64,000 nt of DNA from Pseudomonas sp. MM223 (GCA_947090765.1 OX352322.1:6503001-6567000); one strand, 5' to 3'; numbered from the stretch's first letter, positions 34,637 to 44,743 are shown. Program-made: numbers and translations. Notes: a model not told the origin generated them from the letters alone.

Positions 34637-37492
34637 ATGAACCACCCTCACGAAATCCGCCCTGACCTGGACGAAGGCATCGACCGCAAGGTCCTGGCGA
34701 CATTGCGTGCGCGCTTCCTGCAGTTGAACCAGGGGCGGCTGCAGCGGGCAATGGAAGGCCTGTCGACACGCCAGCAACAGGTGCTGACGCTGCTGCCGCT
34801 ACTGTTTCACGTGAACCACCCGCTGTTGCCGGGTTACGTCTCGGGTAGCACACCTGCGGGCGTGTCGGGCTACGAGCCAGGCGCCGAGCTGGTGGTCGAG
34901 GCCCAGCGCCTGGCCCGCTCGTTCAGCTACAAGGCCCGCCATGGCAACCCGCCACGCCCGATCCACGGCCTGTTCCTGATGGGCAGCCTGGGCTCGCTGG
35001 CCCAGGCCGAGCACAGCGACATGGACCTGTGGGTGTGCCATGCGCCAGGCCTGCACGCTCAACAGCTGGAAGAGCTGCGCCGCAAGTGCCAATTGCTGGA
35101 GGACTGGGCGGCAAGCCTGGGCGCCGAGGCGCACTTCTTCCTGATCGACACACAAGGCTTTGCCCAGGGCCAGCGCGACGGCCAGCTGGGCTCCGACGAC
35201 TGCGGCACCACCCAGCACTACCTGTTGCTGGACGAGTTCTACCGCACCACCCTCTGGCTGGCCGGGCGCACACCCCTGTGGTGGCTGGTACCCGTCTACC
35301 AGGAACACAATTACCACGCCTACACCCAGACCCTGCTGACCAAACGCTTTATCCGCAATCAGGACGCCCTCGACCTCGGCAACCTGGCGCACATTCCGCC
35401 CGGCGAATTCGTCGGTGCCGGCCTGTGGCAACTGTTCAAGGGCATCGATTCGCCCTACAAGTCGCTACTCAAGCTGCTGCTGACCGAAGCCTACGCCAGT
35501 GAACACCCCGCCGTGCGGTGCCTGAGCCTGGACTACAAGCAGGCGGTGTTCGCCAACCAGCTCGACCTCGACGAGCTGGACCCGTATGTGATGGTGTACC
35601 GACGCATCGAACGTTACCTGCTGCAACGTGGCGAGCCCGTGCGCCTGGAACTGGTAAGGCGCAGCCTGTACCTGAAGGTGAACAAGAAACTCAGCGACCA
35701 GGGCCGCGCCAATGGCTGGCAGCGCCGGCTGTTGCAGCGCCTGGCAGACGAGTGGGGTTGGGACGAGCGCCAACTGGCCCTGCTGGACAGCCGCAGCCAA
35801 TGGAAAGTGCAGCAAGTCGCTGTCGAGCGCCGCGAACTGGTGGCCGAGCTGAACCATAGCTACCGCTTCCTCAGCCAGTTCGCCAGCACCCAGAGCGCCA
35901 GCAGCCGCGCCGACCAGCGCGACCTCAATGTGCTGGGCCGGCGCCTGTATGCAGCCTTTGAGCGCCGCGCCGGCAAGGTCGAGGTGATCAACCCCGGCAT
36001 TGCCCCTGACCTTGCCGAAGGCACCCTGACCCTGGTTCAGGCGCCCAACCGCAAGGAGCCCGGCAGCCACCACTGGGAGCTGTACAGCGGCAACCTGAGC
36101 ACCCACGAGGTGGAGCACTTCAGCCCGATAAAACGCTGCCGCGAGCTGCTCGAACTGCTGGCCTGGGCCCACCGCAACGGCGTAATCGACAGCAGCACAC
36201 GCGTGGCGCTGCACCCGGGTGTCAGCGATCTTGGTGAGCTCGAGCTGTTCAACCTGATGGGTTGCCTGCAGCAAAGCATTCCCCTGCCCTTGCCGATCGT
36301 CAGCGAAGTGCGCCTGCTACAGCCCAGCGTTGCCGATGAGGTGTTGTTGCTGGTCAACGTCGCCATCGACCCGCTGCGCCATCATCGCGACCTGAACATC
36401 CTGATGACCACCGAGCGCACTGACTCGTTGAGCTACGCAGGCGTGCGCGAGAACCTGGTGCTGACCCTGGACCAGGTCACCCTGAATAGCTGGAACGAGG
36501 TGCTGGTCCAGCGCTACGACGGTGAGCACGCACTGGTACGCTGCCTGCGCGACTTCCTCAACAGCCCTGTGCTGCACGGCCACCGTCCCCGGGTGCGGGT
36601 GCGCTGCTTTTGCCAGAGCCGCGCGCAGGCCATCAGCCAGCGCGTGGAGGAAATTTTCGACACCGTGCAGCTGCTGCTGGACCAGGGCTTGAACCACCGC
36701 TACCTGCTTCAGGTGGCCCAGCACACCCATGTGCTGGAGCTGCTGGCCGGACATGTCGGCCTGGCCACCCTGGCCGAGCACGAGGCGCTGCTGGCCCACC
36801 TTGGCGAAGAGCGTAGCGCCTACAGCCCGCTTTACCTGGATAGCAACGCCCTGCAGGACCACGACCTGCGCCTGGTGCTGGAGCAGGGTCGCCCCGCTTG
36901 CATCCAGGTGTTTTACCGCCTGCAAGGTGGCTGGGCCGAGTTGTATGTGCTGGATGAATACAACGCCCTGTGGCAGCAACGCCTGCCCCTGCATGACGAA
37001 GCCCACCTGCTGCTGCCACTGCAACGGTTCCTGCGCTCGGTGGTGATGCGCCGGGATGCCAGGCTGCCCCTGGATACCCAGCGCGCCGCGTCACTCGACA
37101 TCCATTACGCGCAACTGTTGCCCTCCGGTGCGGGCAAGGCGCGTAGCATCGAGCCGCGCCAGGCCCCGGCCGAGGGCAGCGACCAGCCGTACTATGAAGT
37201 GCAGGCCATCATCCAGGCCGGTGTGGCGGGTGCGGCGCATGTGACGCTGTATTGCGACCAGCAAGAGTTTTCCGAGCTGGAGCATGGTGGGCAGCTGTAT
37301 GCGGTGGTAGCCAGGCAGATCATCGGGCAACGGCGCGGTGCCGGACAGTACCGGTGCTACATCACCGACCTGGATTTGTCCGAGTTGCTGGATGACCGGC
37401 TAGGGGCGACGCAGGTGTACCTGAGCTACAAGCGGGTGCTGGAGCAGGCGTTGAATGAGGGGTTGGAGCAGGTTTTGGCGGAAGGATCCTGA
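34637..37492 (+). CDS. cyaA: Class I adenylate cyclase
   Basis: The enzyme makes cyclic AMP for CRP/Vfr-type regulation. At 951 aa it has the class I layout: catalytic N-terminal half, regulatory C-terminal half. The nucleotidyltransferase motif is GSLGSLAQAEHSDMDLWVC around residue 115, with the two Asp as metal ligands. Downstream text TRFIRNQDALDLGN-like and WELYSGNLSTHEVEHFSPIK is typical of the family. Single gene followed by a REP pair. Confidence 0.95.
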   Translation: MNHPHEIRPDLDEGIDRKVLATLRARFLQLNQGRLQRAMEGLSTRQQQVLTLLPLLFHVNHPLLPGYVSGSTPAGVSGYEPGAELVVEAQRLARSFSYKARHGNPPRPIHGLFLMGSLGSLAQAEHSDMDLWVCHAPGLHAQQLEELRRKCQLLEDWAASLGAEAHFFLIDTQGFAQGQRDGQLGSDDCGTTQHYLLLDEFYRTTLWLAGRTPLWWLVPVYQEHNYHAYTQTLLTKRFIRNQDALDLGNLAHIPPGEFVGAGLWQLFKGIDSPYKSLLKLLLTEAYASEHPAVRCLSLDYKQAVFANQLDLDELDPYVMVYRRIERYLLQRGEPVRLELVRRSLYLKVNKKLSDQGRANGWQRRLLQRLADEWGWDERQLALLDSRSQWKVQQVAVERRELVAELNHSYRFLSQFASTQSASSRADQRDLNVLGRRLYAAFERRAGKVEVINPGIAPDLAEGTLTLVQAPNRKEPGSHHWELYSGNLSTHEVEHFSPIKRCRELLELLAWAHRNGVIDSSTRVALHPGVSDLGELELFNLMGCLQQSIPLPLPIVSEVRLLQPSVADEVLLLVNVAIDPLRHHRDLNILMTTERTDSLSYAGVRENLVLTLDQVTLNSWNEVLVQRYDGEHALVRCLRDFLNSPVLHGHRPRVRVRCFCQSRAQAISQRVEEIFDTVQLLLDQGLNHRYLLQVAQHTHVLELLAGHVGLATLAEHEALLAHLGEERSAYSPLYLDSNALQDHDLRLVLEQGRPACIQVFYRLQGGWAELYVLDEYNALWQQRLPLHDEAHLLLPLQRFLRSVVMRRDARLPLDTQRAASLDIHYAQLLPSGAGKARSIEPRQAPAEGSDQPYYEVQAIIQAGVAGAAHVTLYCDQQEFSELEHGGQLYAVVARQIIGQRRGAGQYRCYITDLDLSELLDDRLGATQVYLSYKRVLEQALNEGLEQVLAEGS

Positions 37493-37561
37493 ATTCGCAG
37501 CACAAGGCTGCTCCTACATGGGACCGCATCCCTCTGTAGGAGCAGCCTTGTGCTGCGAATG
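37493..37561. repeat. REP-like inverted pair
   Basis: ATTCGCAGCACAAGGCTGCTCC and its near-exact complement, separated by about 20 bases, between convergent cyaA and rnk. It is a variant of the GCGGCACAAGGCCGCTCC family. Confidence 0.75.
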
Positions 37562-37586
37562 GGCCACGCCGCGGCCCCCATGGCCC

Positions 37587-37997
37587 TTACAGGTCGAAAT
37601 CGCCCGCCGCTTCCGGCTGGTATTCCACTTCAAGCAGCTTCAGCTTGAGGGTCTTGCCCCCCGGTGCCGGCCAGTCGATCTGCTCGCCCACCGACAGCCC
37701 CAGCAAGGCGCAGCCGATCGGTGCCAGGACCGAGACCTTGCCTTCCGGCCCGGCATCCTTCGGATAAACCAACGTCAGGTGGTAGTCCTTGCCGCTGGCT
37801 TCCTCGCGGCAGTGCACGCGCGAGTTCATGGTCACCACGCCCGCCGGCACTTCCTCGTGACCGACCACCTGCTCGGCGCGGTCCAGCTCGGCCTGCAGGG
37901 CGAGCACACCCGGCGTACTCTCGTCGAGGCTGTCGATAAGACGCTCCAGACGCTGTACGTCCAATCGGGTGAGGATGAGGGAAGGCTTGGTGCTCAT
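37587..37997 (-). CDS. rnk: Nucleoside diphosphate kinase regulator Rnk
   Basis: A 136-aa GreA/GreB-related protein that binds RNA polymerase. It has the short N-terminal coiled coil of Rnk (LDVQRLERLIDSLDE to ELDRAEQVV) and the GreA-type C-terminal domain ending GCALLGLSVGEQIDWPAPGG. The length separates it from true Gre factors (about 158 aa). Confidence 0.92.
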   Translation of the reverse strand: MSTKPSLILTRLDVQRLERLIDSLDESTPGVLALQAELDRAEQVVGHEEVPAGVVTMNSRVHCREEASGKDYHLTLVYPKDAGPEGKVSVLAPIGCALLGLSVGEQIDWPAPGGKTLKLKLLEVEYQPEAAGDFDL

Positions 37998-38047
37998 GAT
38001 CCAGTCAGACTCCTTTGAACAGGCGATTTTCGTCGTGCAGATAAAGC

Positions 38048-38074
38048 AAAACCCCGCCCAAGGGCGGGGTTTGT
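38048..38074 (-). terminator. Intrinsic terminator of the cyaY-DUF1289 unit
   Basis: On the minus strand ACCCCGCCCTTGGGCGGGGTTTTGCTTTAT: a 9-bp GC stem followed by a T-rich tail. It lies downstream of the DUF1289 gene and upstream of rnk. Confidence 0.85.
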
Positions 38075-38143
38075 GAATGCTTTCGCGTCACCGACGCAGA
38101 ACCTGACACTACCACAGCCGGGCAAATACTCAAGCCCCTGCCA

Positions 38144-38368
38144 TCAGTGTGCCTTAGCCTGGTCGCGCAGGGACTGGGCCTCGCGGCAGATCTGCCGACG
38201 CCGTTCGTCATCGGCTGAGCGCCATTCGCGAATGTGCTCCACATGCCGGTGGCAGCCGGTGCACACCCGCTGTTCGTCCAGCCGACAAACGCTGATGCAC
38301 GGCGATGGCACGGCGGGGCTGACATTGCTGTAAAGCGGCTTGGGTGGCCGGGCCTGGGCGCTGCTCAT
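38144..38368 (-). CDS. DUF1289 family protein
   Basis: A 74-aa protein with the DUF1289 signature PSPCISVCRLDEQRVCTGC, whose cysteines could bind a metal or an iron-sulfur cluster. The ATG at 38368 (MSSAQARPPKP) lies one base before the cyaY stop on the same strand, so it is co-transcribed with frataxin. A link to iron handling is inferred from that neighbour. Confidence 0.87.
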   Translation of the reverse strand: MSSAQARPPKPLYSNVSPAVPSPCISVCRLDEQRVCTGCHRHVEHIREWRSADDERRRQICREAQSLRDQAKAH

Positions 38369-38369
38369 G

Positions 38370-38702
38370 TCAGATCTCGTCGAAGTCCAGCTTCTCGCCG
38401 GCCCGCTCCCAGACGATGCGCTCGAGCATTTCGCCCAGCAGCTCTTCGCTCTTCTCGCACACCCACTTCTTGCTCTCTTCGTCGTAGTCGAAGTGGAAAC
38501 CACCGGAACGGTCGGCCAGCCACAGCTGGCGCAGCGGCTCCTGGCGGCTGAAGATCAGCTGGGCGCCACCTTCGAACTTGACGGTGAGGACACCGGCGGA
38601 GTTCTCCATGTCCAGGTCCATGCCGCTCTCGTCGAACAGGTCTTCCAGGGCCTGTTGGGTCGCGTCGACCAGATCATGGAAACGCGCTTCACTCAAACTC
38701 AT
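38370..38702 (-). CDS. cyaY: Frataxin-like iron-sulfur assembly regulator CyaY
   Basis: CyaY binds iron and tunes the IscS desulfurase. The product is 110 aa with the acidic helix LSEARFHDLVDATQQALEDLFDE and the strand motif GGFHFDYDEESKKWVCEKS. The frame is open far upstream to 39128, through the lptM gene on the other strand, but the conserved ATG is at 38702. Confidence 0.93.
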   Translation of the reverse strand: MSLSEARFHDLVDATQQALEDLFDESGMDLDMENSAGVLTVKFEGGAQLIFSRQEPLRQLWLADRSGGFHFDYDEESKKWVCEKSEELLGEMLERIVWERAGEKLDFDEI

Positions 38703-38892
38703 TGCAGGAACCTCGAAATTGGCTGCGTTACAGGCAAGCCGGGCAAGATACGGGCGCTGGGCGCCGAATGCAAAGATTAGCCATTGGAGGCAGTAAGAAT
38801 AGCCCGCCCGGCGGACCGGCCCTTGCATAGGCAAGCCGCCGGTCGCTCGGTATACTCGGGCGCAATACTGCATTTTTCTAAGGATTTCACCC

Positions 38893-39105
38893 ATGAAGCG
38901 CCTGATTTCCTCCTTCGCGGCGCTGGTCGCTGTTGCCTGCCTCGTTTCTGCCTGCGGCCAGAAAGGCCCGCTGTATCTGCCCGAAGACGGCGATAACGGT
39001 AAAGCGCACAAGGCGCACCAGCACCAGCCAAAAGCCAAGCCGGCCCCGGTACAAGAGCAGCAGCCCGAGCTGCAGTCCGAGCCCGAGCAGTCGCCTGCGC
39101 AGTAA
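38893..39105 (+). CDS. lptM: Small LptM/YifL-type lipoprotein upstream of lysA
   Basis: A 70-aa lipoprotein. The signal peptide ends in LVSAC, with Cys20 as the lipidated residue, followed by GQKGPLYLPED, the LptM/YifL signature. LptM helps mature the LptD translocon in E. coli. The C-terminal tail is rich in Lys, Pro, Gln and Glu. It lies nine bases before lysA, its usual place. Confidence 0.88.
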   Translation: MKRLISSFAALVAVACLVSACGQKGPLYLPEDGDNGKAHKAHQHQPKAKPAPVQEQQPELQSEPEQSPAQ

Positions 39106-39114
39106 GGAAACCAG

Positions 39115-40362
39115 ATGAACGCTTTCAACTACCGCGACGGTCAGCTGTTCGCGGAGGGGGTGGCCCTGTCGGCCATCGCCGAACGTTTCGGCACCCCCAC
39201 CTACGTGTATTCGCGCGCTCACATCGAGGCCCAGTACCGCAGCTACGCCGACGCCCTGCAAGGCACCGAGCACCTGGTGTGCTTTGCGGTCAAGGCCAAC
39301 TCCAACCTGGGTGTGCTGAACGTACTGGCACGCCTGGGCGCAGGTTTCGACATTGTCTCCGGCGGTGAGCTGGAGCGCGTGCTGGCCGCTGGCGGGCGCG
39401 CCGACCGCGTGGTGTTCTCCGGCGTCGGCAAAACCCGTGAGGACATGCGCCGCGCCCTGGAAGTGGGTGTGCACTGCTTCAACGTCGAATCCACCGACGA
39501 ACTGGAGCGCCTGCAAGTCGTGGCCGCCGAAATGGGCAAGGTTGCCCCGGTGTCGCTGCGGGTCAACCCGGACGTTGACGCCGGCACCCACCCGTACATC
39601 TCCACGGGCCTTAAAGAAAACAAGTTCGGCATCGCCATCGCCGACGCCGAGGCCATCTACGTGCGTGCCGCGCAGCTGCCAAACCTGGAAGTGGTTGGCG
39701 TCGACTGCCACATCGGCTCGCAGCTGACCACCGTGGAGCCGTTCCTCGATGCCCTCGACCGCCTGCTTGACCTAGTCGATCGCCTCGCCGACTGCGGCAT
39801 CCACCTGCGCCACCTGGACCTGGGTGGCGGCGTTGGCGTGCGCTACCGCGACGAAGAGCCGCCGCTGGTGGCTGACTACATCAAGGCTATCCGCGAGCGC
39901 GTAGGCAAGCGCGACCTGGCCCTGGTGTTCGAGCCAGGCCGCTACATCGTGGCCAACGCCGGCGTGCTGCTGACCCGCGTGGAATACCTCAAGCACACCG
40001 AACACAAAGACTTCGCCATCATCGATGCGGCGATGAACGACCTGATTCGCCCGGCCCTTTACCAGGCCTGGATGGGTGTCAGCGCGGTCATCCCACGCGA
40101 GGGCGAAGGCCGTGCCTACGACCTGGTCGGCCCGATCTGCGAGACCGGCGACTTCCTCGGCAAGGACCGTGTGCTGAACCTGGCCGAAGGCGACCTGCTG
40201 GCCGTGCAGTCCGCGGGCGCCTATGGTTTTGTCATGAGCTCCAACTACAACACCCGTGGCCGTTGCGCTGAAATCCTGGTCGACGGCGACCAGGCGTTCG
40301 AAGTACGCCGCCGCGAGACCATCGCCGAACTGTACGCTGGCGAAAGCCTGCTGCCGGAGTAA
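39115..40362 (+). CDS. lysA: Diaminopimelate decarboxylase
   Basis: The last step of lysine synthesis. The 415-aa fold-III PLP enzyme binds PLP at Lys60 ([10 protein letters not shown]). Phosphate-binding GGGVG appears in [11 protein letters not shown], the substrate motif [11 protein letters not shown] near residue 275 and [11 protein letters not shown] near 345, with that Cys completing the active site of the dimer. First biosynthetic gene in the lptM-lysA-dapF-DUF484-xerC-HAD operon. Confidence 0.97.
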   Translation: MNAFNYRDGQLFAEGVALSAIAERFGTPTYVYSRAHIEAQYRSYADALQGTEHLVCFAVKANSNLGVLNVLARLGAGFDIVSGGELERVLAAGGRADRVVFSGVGKTREDMRRALEVGVHCFNVESTDELERLQVVAAEMGKVAPVSLRVNPDVDAGTHPYISTGLKENKFGIAIADAEAIYVRAAQLPNLEVVGVDCHIGSQLTTVEPFLDALDRLLDLVDRLADCGIHLRHLDLGGGVGVRYRDEEPPLVADYIKAIRERVGKRDLALVFEPGRYIVANAGVLLTRVEYLKHTEHKDFAIIDAAMNDLIRPALYQAWMGVSAVIPREGEGRAYDLVGPICETGDFLGKDRVLNLAEGDLLAVQSAGAYGFVMSSNYNTRGRCAEILVDGDQAFEVRRRETIAELYAGESLLPE

Positions 40363-40366
40363 GCCC

Positions 40367-41197
40367 ATGCTGCTGCGTTTTACCAAGATGCATGGCCTGG
40401 GCAACGACTTCATGGTCCTCGACCTGGTCAGCCAGCACGCGCATATCCAGCCCAAGCACGCCAAGCAATGGGGCGACCGCCATACCGGTATCGGCTTCGA
40501 CCAGTTGCTGATCGTCGAGGCACCGAACAACCCGGAAGTGGACTTCCGCTACCGCATCTTCAACGCCGACGGCTCCGAAGTGGAGCAGTGCGGCAACGGT
40601 GCGCGCTGCTTCGCCCGCTTCGTGCTGGACAAGCGCCTGACCGCGAAAAAGCGCATCCGCGTGGAAACCAAAAGCGGCATCATCGTGCTGGACGTGCAGA
40701 ACGACGGCCAGGTGAGTGTCGACATGGGCCCTCCGCGCTTCATCCCTGCCGATATTCCCTTCGTCGCTGACGAGCAGGCGCTGAACTACCCACTGGAAGT
40801 CGACGGCCAGCTGCATTCCATTGCCGCCGTGTCCATGGGTAACCCGCATGCCGTGCTGCGCGTCGACGATGTGCATACTGCCCCCGTGCATGAGCTGGGC
40901 CCGAAGATCGAAAACCACCCGCGCTTCCCGCAGCGGGTGAATGCCGGCTTCCTCCAGGTCATCGACCGCCACCGCGCCAACCTGCGCGTGTGGGAACGCG
41001 GCGCGGGCGAAACCCAGGCCTGCGGCACCGGTGCTTGCGCCGCGGCCGTGGCAGCAATCAGCCAAGGCTGGATGGACTCCCCGGTGTCCCTCGACCTGCC
41101 CGGTGGCCGCCTGCACATCGAATGGGCCGGCCCCGGCAAGCCCGTGTTGATGACCGGCCCGGCCGTACGCGTCTACGAAGGACAGGTTCGTCTCTAA
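40367..41197 (+). CDS. dapF: Diaminopimelate epimerase
   Basis: Interconverts LL- and meso-diaminopimelate for lysine and peptidoglycan. The 276-aa product has both catalytic cysteines: Cys75 in [13 protein letters not shown] and the second in [12 protein letters not shown] near residue 219. The ATG at 40367 follows lysA by four bases; the open frame upstream lies inside lysA. Confidence 0.97.
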   Translation: MLLRFTKMHGLGNDFMVLDLVSQHAHIQPKHAKQWGDRHTGIGFDQLLIVEAPNNPEVDFRYRIFNADGSEVEQCGNGARCFARFVLDKRLTAKKRIRVETKSGIIVLDVQNDGQVSVDMGPPRFIPADIPFVADEQALNYPLEVDGQLHSIAAVSMGNPHAVLRVDDVHTAPVHELGPKIENHPRFPQRVNAGFLQVIDRHRANLRVWERGAGETQACGTGACAAAVAAISQGWMDSPVSLDLPGGRLHIEWAGPGKPVLMTGPAVRVYEGQVRL

Positions 41198-41210
41198 GCG
41201 AGTAACCGCC

Positions 41211-41921
41211 ATGACCGATCAGCCTCAGGTTGTACCCCAGCAGTCCGCCGAGCTCGATGCCGAAGCGGTGGTCGCCTACCTGCGCGCCCACCCTACCTTC
41301 TTCGCCGAGCACGACGAACTGTTGATCGAACAGCGTATTCCGCATCAGCGTGGCGACAGCGTGTCGCTGGTGGAACGCCAGCTCAAGCTATTGCGCGACC
41401 GTAACATCGAGATGCGCCATCGCCTGTCACAACTGATGGACGTGGCCCGCGACAACGACCGGCTGTTCGACAAGACCCGACGGCTGATCCTCGACCTGCT
41501 CGATGCCGGCACCCTGGAAGAAGTGGTGATGGCGGTCGAAGACAGCCTGCGCCAGGAATTCCAGGTGCCCTTCGTCAGCCTCATCCTGTTTGGCGACAAC
41601 GTTGCGCCGGTGGGGCGCTGGGTCAGCAACGCCGAGGCCCAGCAGGCCATCGGCGCCCTGCTGGGCGGCGGCAAGACGGTCAGTGGCAACTTGCGTGAGC
41701 ATGAGCTGGCCTTCCTGTTTGGTGAAGAACAGCGCCGCGAAGTGGGCTCCAGCGCCGTGGCCACCCTCGAATACCAAGGGCTGCACGGCGTGCTGGCGAT
41801 CGGCAGCCGCGACCCGCAACACTACAAGAGCAGCGTCGGCACCCTGTTCCTCGGTTACATCGCCGAAGTGCTCGGCCGCGTTGTACCGCGCGTTACCCAG
41901 ACCCTGCGCTCGGTACGCTGA
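41211..41921 (+). CDS. DUF484 family protein (GAF-like)
   Basis: A 236-aa protein of the DUF484 family, always found between dapF and xerC. The N-terminal part has [20 protein letters not shown], followed by a coiled-coil segment ([20 protein letters not shown]) and a GAF-like domain. Its function is not established. Its stop overlaps the xerC ATG by one base. Confidence 0.92.
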   Translation: MTDQPQVVPQQSAELDAEAVVAYLRAHPTFFAEHDELLIEQRIPHQRGDSVSLVERQLKLLRDRNIEMRHRLSQLMDVARDNDRLFDKTRRLILDLLDAGTLEEVVMAVEDSLRQEFQVPFVSLILFGDNVAPVGRWVSNAEAQQAIGALLGGGKTVSGNLREHELAFLFGEEQRREVGSSAVATLEYQGLHGVLAIGSRDPQHYKSSVGTLFLGYIAEVLGRVVPRVTQTLRSVR

Positions 41922-42820
41922 TGGAACGCCAGCTGGAGGCTTATTGCGCACACTTGCGCAACGAGCGCCAGGTGTCGGAGCACACCTTGCTGGGCTACCG
42001 TCGCGACCTGGACAAGGTCATCACCTACTGCAAGGAGCACGGCATTGCCAGTTGGCAGGCGCTGCAGATCCAACAGCTGCGCCAGCTGATCGCCCGCCTG
42101 CACCACCATGGCCAGTCCTCGCGCAGCCTGGCGCGGCTGCTGTCGGCGGTGCGCGGCCTGTACCGCTACCTCAACCGCGAAGGCCTGTGCCAGCACGACC
42201 CGGCTACTGGCCTGAGCGCGCCCAAAGGTGAGCGCAGGTTACCCAAGGTGCTGGACACCGACCGCGCCCTGCAATTGCTCGATGGCGGCGTCGACGACGA
42301 CTTCATCGCCCGCCGTGACCAGGCGATCCTTGAACTGTTCTACTCGTCGGGCCTGCGCCTGTCCGAGCTGACCAACCTCGACCTCGATCACATCGACCTC
42401 GCCGCCGGCCTGGTGCAGGTACTGGGCAAAGGGGGCAAGGCCCGCGTGCTGCCGGTTGGCCGCAAGGCCCGCGAAGCGCTGCAGGCCTGGTACCGCTTGC
42501 GTGGCATCGGCAACCCGCGTGACCGCGCGGTGTTCATCACCCGCCAGGGCAACCGCATCAGCCCACGGGCTGTGCGGCAACGGGTAAAGGCAGCGGGTGA
42601 GCGCGAGCTGGGCCAGCACCTGCACCCGCACATGCTTCGCCATTCCTTCGCCAGCCATGTGCTGGAATCGTCCCAGGACCTGCGTGCAGTGCAGGAAATG
42701 CTCGGCCATGCCGACATCAGCACCACGCAAATCTACACCCACCTGGACTTCCAGCACCTGGCCGCGGTGTACGACAGCGCCCACCCTCGGGCCAAACGCA
42801 GCAAAGGCACAGACTCATGA
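41921..42820 (+). CDS. xerC: Tyrosine recombinase XerC
   Basis: XerC and XerD resolve chromosome dimers at dif. The 299-aa chain has the N-terminal core-binding domain and the catalytic set: Arg in [13 protein letters not shown], HxxR in [12 protein letters not shown], His in [14 protein letters not shown] and the nucleophile Tyr in IYTHLD. The N terminus [21 protein letters not shown] is XerC rather than XerD. It overlaps the HAD gene by four bases. Confidence 0.95.
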   Translation: MERQLEAYCAHLRNERQVSEHTLLGYRRDLDKVITYCKEHGIASWQALQIQQLRQLIARLHHHGQSSRSLARLLSAVRGLYRYLNREGLCQHDPATGLSAPKGERRLPKVLDTDRALQLLDGGVDDDFIARRDQAILELFYSSGLRLSELTNLDLDHIDLAAGLVQVLGKGGKARVLPVGRKAREALQAWYRLRGIGNPRDRAVFITRQGNRISPRAVRQRVKAAGERELGQHLHPHMLRHSFASHVLESSQDLRAVQEMLGHADISTTQIYTHLDFQHLAAVYDSAHPRAKRSKGTDS

Positions 42821-43512
42821 GCATCAAGCTGATCACATTCGACCTCGACGACACCCTGTGGGACACCGCGCCGGTCATCGCCAGCGCAGAAGTCGTGCTG
42901 CGTGACTGGCTCGAAGCCAACGCCCCGATTCTGGGCGGCGTACCGGTGGAGCACCTGTTTGCCATCCGCGAGCGCCTGGTACAGGCCGAGCCCGGCCTCA
43001 AGCACCGCATCAGCGCCCTGCGCAGGCGGGTGCTGTTCCATGCCCTGGAAGAGGTGGGTTACAGCGAGAAGCAAGCGCAGGCGCTGGCCAACGAAGGCTT
43101 TGAAGTGTTCCTGCATGCTCGCCACCAAGTGGAGATCTTCCCCGAGGTGCAGCCAGTGCTGGAGATCTTGCGCCATCACTACACCTTGGGCGTGGTCACC
43201 AACGGCAATGCCGATGTGAGCCGGTTGGGGCTGGCGGACTACTTCCGCTTTGCCCTGTGCGCCGAGGACCTCGGCATCGGCAAGCCGGACCCGGCACCCT
43301 TCCTGGAAGCCCTGCGCCGCGGCGAGGCCCACGCCAGCGCGGCGGTACACATTGGCGACCACCCCGGCGATGACATCGCCGGCGCCCAGCGCGCCGGGCT
43401 GCGGGCGGTGTGGTTCAACCCCCAGGGCAAGGCCTGGACCGGTGAGCAGGCACCAGATGCCGAGATCCAGCGCCTGTCGCAGTTACCTGACGTGCTAGCG
43501 CGCTGGCGCTGA
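42817..43512 (+). CDS. HAD-family hydrolase (YigB-like)
   Basis: A 231-aa phosphatase of the haloacid dehalogenase superfamily. Motif I is [10 protein letters not shown] at the N terminus, motif II VVTNGN, motif III Lys in IGKPDPAPF, and motif [20 protein letters not shown]. The helical cap between motifs I and II is type C1. YigB, the counterpart after xerC in E. coli, is an FMN/sugar phosphatase; the same role is inferred here. Confidence 0.92.
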   Translation: MSIKLITFDLDDTLWDTAPVIASAEVVLRDWLEANAPILGGVPVEHLFAIRERLVQAEPGLKHRISALRRRVLFHALEEVGYSEKQAQALANEGFEVFLHARHQVEIFPEVQPVLEILRHHYTLGVVTNGNADVSRLGLADYFRFALCAEDLGIGKPDPAPFLEALRRGEAHASAAVHIGDHPGDDIAGAQRAGLRAVWFNPQGKAWTGEQAPDAEIQRLSQLPDVLARWR

Positions 43513-43515
43513 CAG

Positions 43516-43620
43516 GGGCCGCTGCGCGCCCCATCGCCGGCAAGCCAGCTCCCACAGGGATCGTGCGCACCCCACGGCCTGTAGAGATCCTGTGGGAGCG
43601 GGTTCACCCGCGAAGAGGCC
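43516..43620. repeat. Hybrid REP pair (two families)
   Basis: The left arm is of the GCCGGCAAGCCAGCTCCCAC family and the right arm is the complement of the TTCGCGGGTGAACCCGCTCC family. Only the inner CTCCCACAG/CTGTGGGAG parts are complementary, so the pair looks like a recombination between two REP families. Confidence 0.75.
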
Positions 43621-43646
43621 TGCACAGGCAGCACAAATCTGACAAG

Positions 43647-43674
43647 CACAAAAAAGCCCGCAGCGACGGCGGGC
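43647..43674. repeat. Left copy of a 28-bp direct repeat (terminator hairpin)
   Basis: The 28 bases from CACAAAAAAGCCCGCAGCG to GGCGGGC are identical to 44847-44874, exactly 1200 bases away. It contains the stem GCCCGC/GCGGGC and the A-run needed for a minus-strand terminator, so it terminates the unknown membrane-protein gene that ends at 43683. Confidence 0.85.
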
Positions 43675-43682
43675 CATTTTGC

Positions 43683-44072
43683 TCAACCGCCAGCAACCCT
43701 GCGATGCATGCTTTGGCGACGCAGCAACCACATCAACGTGCCCCCTTTGATTAACTCTGAAATCACGATCAAGCCGAGCATCAACCACGGGTTATAGCCA
43801 GGTGCCAAGCTGGCCCAGACCAACAGCACCGACATAGACGGCACAGCGAACAGCAACCGCCAAGGCATTTGCGCCAGACCAACATAGATTCCCGCCTTCC
43901 GAGCGCCCAGCAAGAGCGCAGCACTGAAAATGATCGAGGCCTGCAGCACCACGTTCAGCGCCATCAGCACTATGGTGAGCCAGCCTTGCTCGCTCCAAAT
44001 GCCCCACATGTTCTGTAGGTCTGTAACCACAGGAAAATGCCCGCCCTCTGCTTTTCGTCCTCCGGGCATCAT
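43683..44072 (-). CDS. Unknown small membrane protein, three predicted spans
   Basis: Not recognised. The product is 129 aa; the first 20 residues are polar and the ATG at residue 22 (MWGIWSEQGW) is an alternative start. Three hydrophobic segments follow (TIVLMALNVVLQASIIFSAA; LLFAVPSMSVLLVWASLA; WLMLGLIVISELI) and a basic C-terminal tail. It overlaps the upstream unknown gene by four bases, so the two are made together. Small membrane partners coded right after a soluble gene are often immunity proteins, which is only a guess here. Confidence 0.65.
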   Translation of the reverse strand: MMPGGRKAEGGHFPVVTDLQNMWGIWSEQGWLTIVLMALNVVLQASIIFSAALLLGARKAGIYVGLAQMPWRLLFAVPSMSVLLVWASLAPGYNPWLMLGLIVISELIKGGTLMWLLRRQSMHRRVAGG

Positions 44073-44743
44073 TTCTTTTCTCGGTGTTCGTAGGCTTCAA
44101 AAGGAAGAACGGGTTGCCAATGCCAGGATTTCCCACTGATTTGCCATTTATCTTCTCCCTCGAAGTACCGTTGAGTGATACCCCGTATTTCGCCATAGCG
44201 ATGAATGACGGATCGCGATGCCAAATGATCATCGTGGCTATCAAGTGGAACCCATTGCTGGGTCACGATTCGAAGGGTGTTGTCATAATCCTTTCCTTCC
44301 GAACCGAAGAGACGACCCTCGTCACCCAGCGAGCCAAGACGGTTCTGCAGAATGGCGAATGTGTTTTTCAAACCGTCATAATCGATGTCGATAGTGCGCC
44401 ACTTACCAGGGCCACGTTCGTTTTCAGCGTGCCTGTTGATCTGCCCAGACATAGGGAAGCATTGCGCCGCACCTAAGTGGCCATCCAGCCTCATGGGCTT
44501 GAATGGTTGGCTGGTCAAAAACAGCCACCTGCCGTCTCTAATCTCTTTTAGCACCACTTCGAGATCTCGCTCAGAGAGCTGTCGCCCGAGAGTGATGCCG
44601 CAATCTCTCAAAAACTCTGTCCTACCCTGCAAACATCCCCAGTTTGTGAGAGCACGCTTTACTTTCCACTCAGCAAAAAAAGGGTCTTCCACCTTGGGGA
44701 AGTCTTCCTTGCGAAGGTCACGACGACGAACCAGTTTGTCCAT
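44069..44743 (-). CDS. Unknown soluble protein, possible effector partner
   Basis: Not recognised. A 224-aa hydrophilic protein with no signal peptide and no membrane segment, rich in Trp, His, Asp and Arg in its second half (ESQ-free; WRTIDIDYDGLKNTF; SHDDHLASRSVIHRYGEIRG; KWQISGKSWHWQPVLPFE). It starts with ATG after GGGGGATTT and is followed by a four-base overlap with the membrane-protein gene. Base composition is more AT-rich than the neighbours. The pair sits between two copies of the same terminator, which suggests insertion as a unit. Confidence 0.6.
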   Translation of the reverse strand: MDKLVRRRDLRKEDFPKVEDPFFAEWKVKRALTNWGCLQGRTEFLRDCGITLGRQLSERDLEVVLKEIRDGRWLFLTSQPFKPMRLDGHLGAAQCFPMSGQINRHAENERGPGKWRTIDIDYDGLKNTFAILQNRLGSLGDEGRLFGSEGKDYDNTLRIVTQQWVPLDSHDDHLASRSVIHRYGEIRGITQRYFEGEDKWQISGKSWHWQPVLPFEAYEHREKK

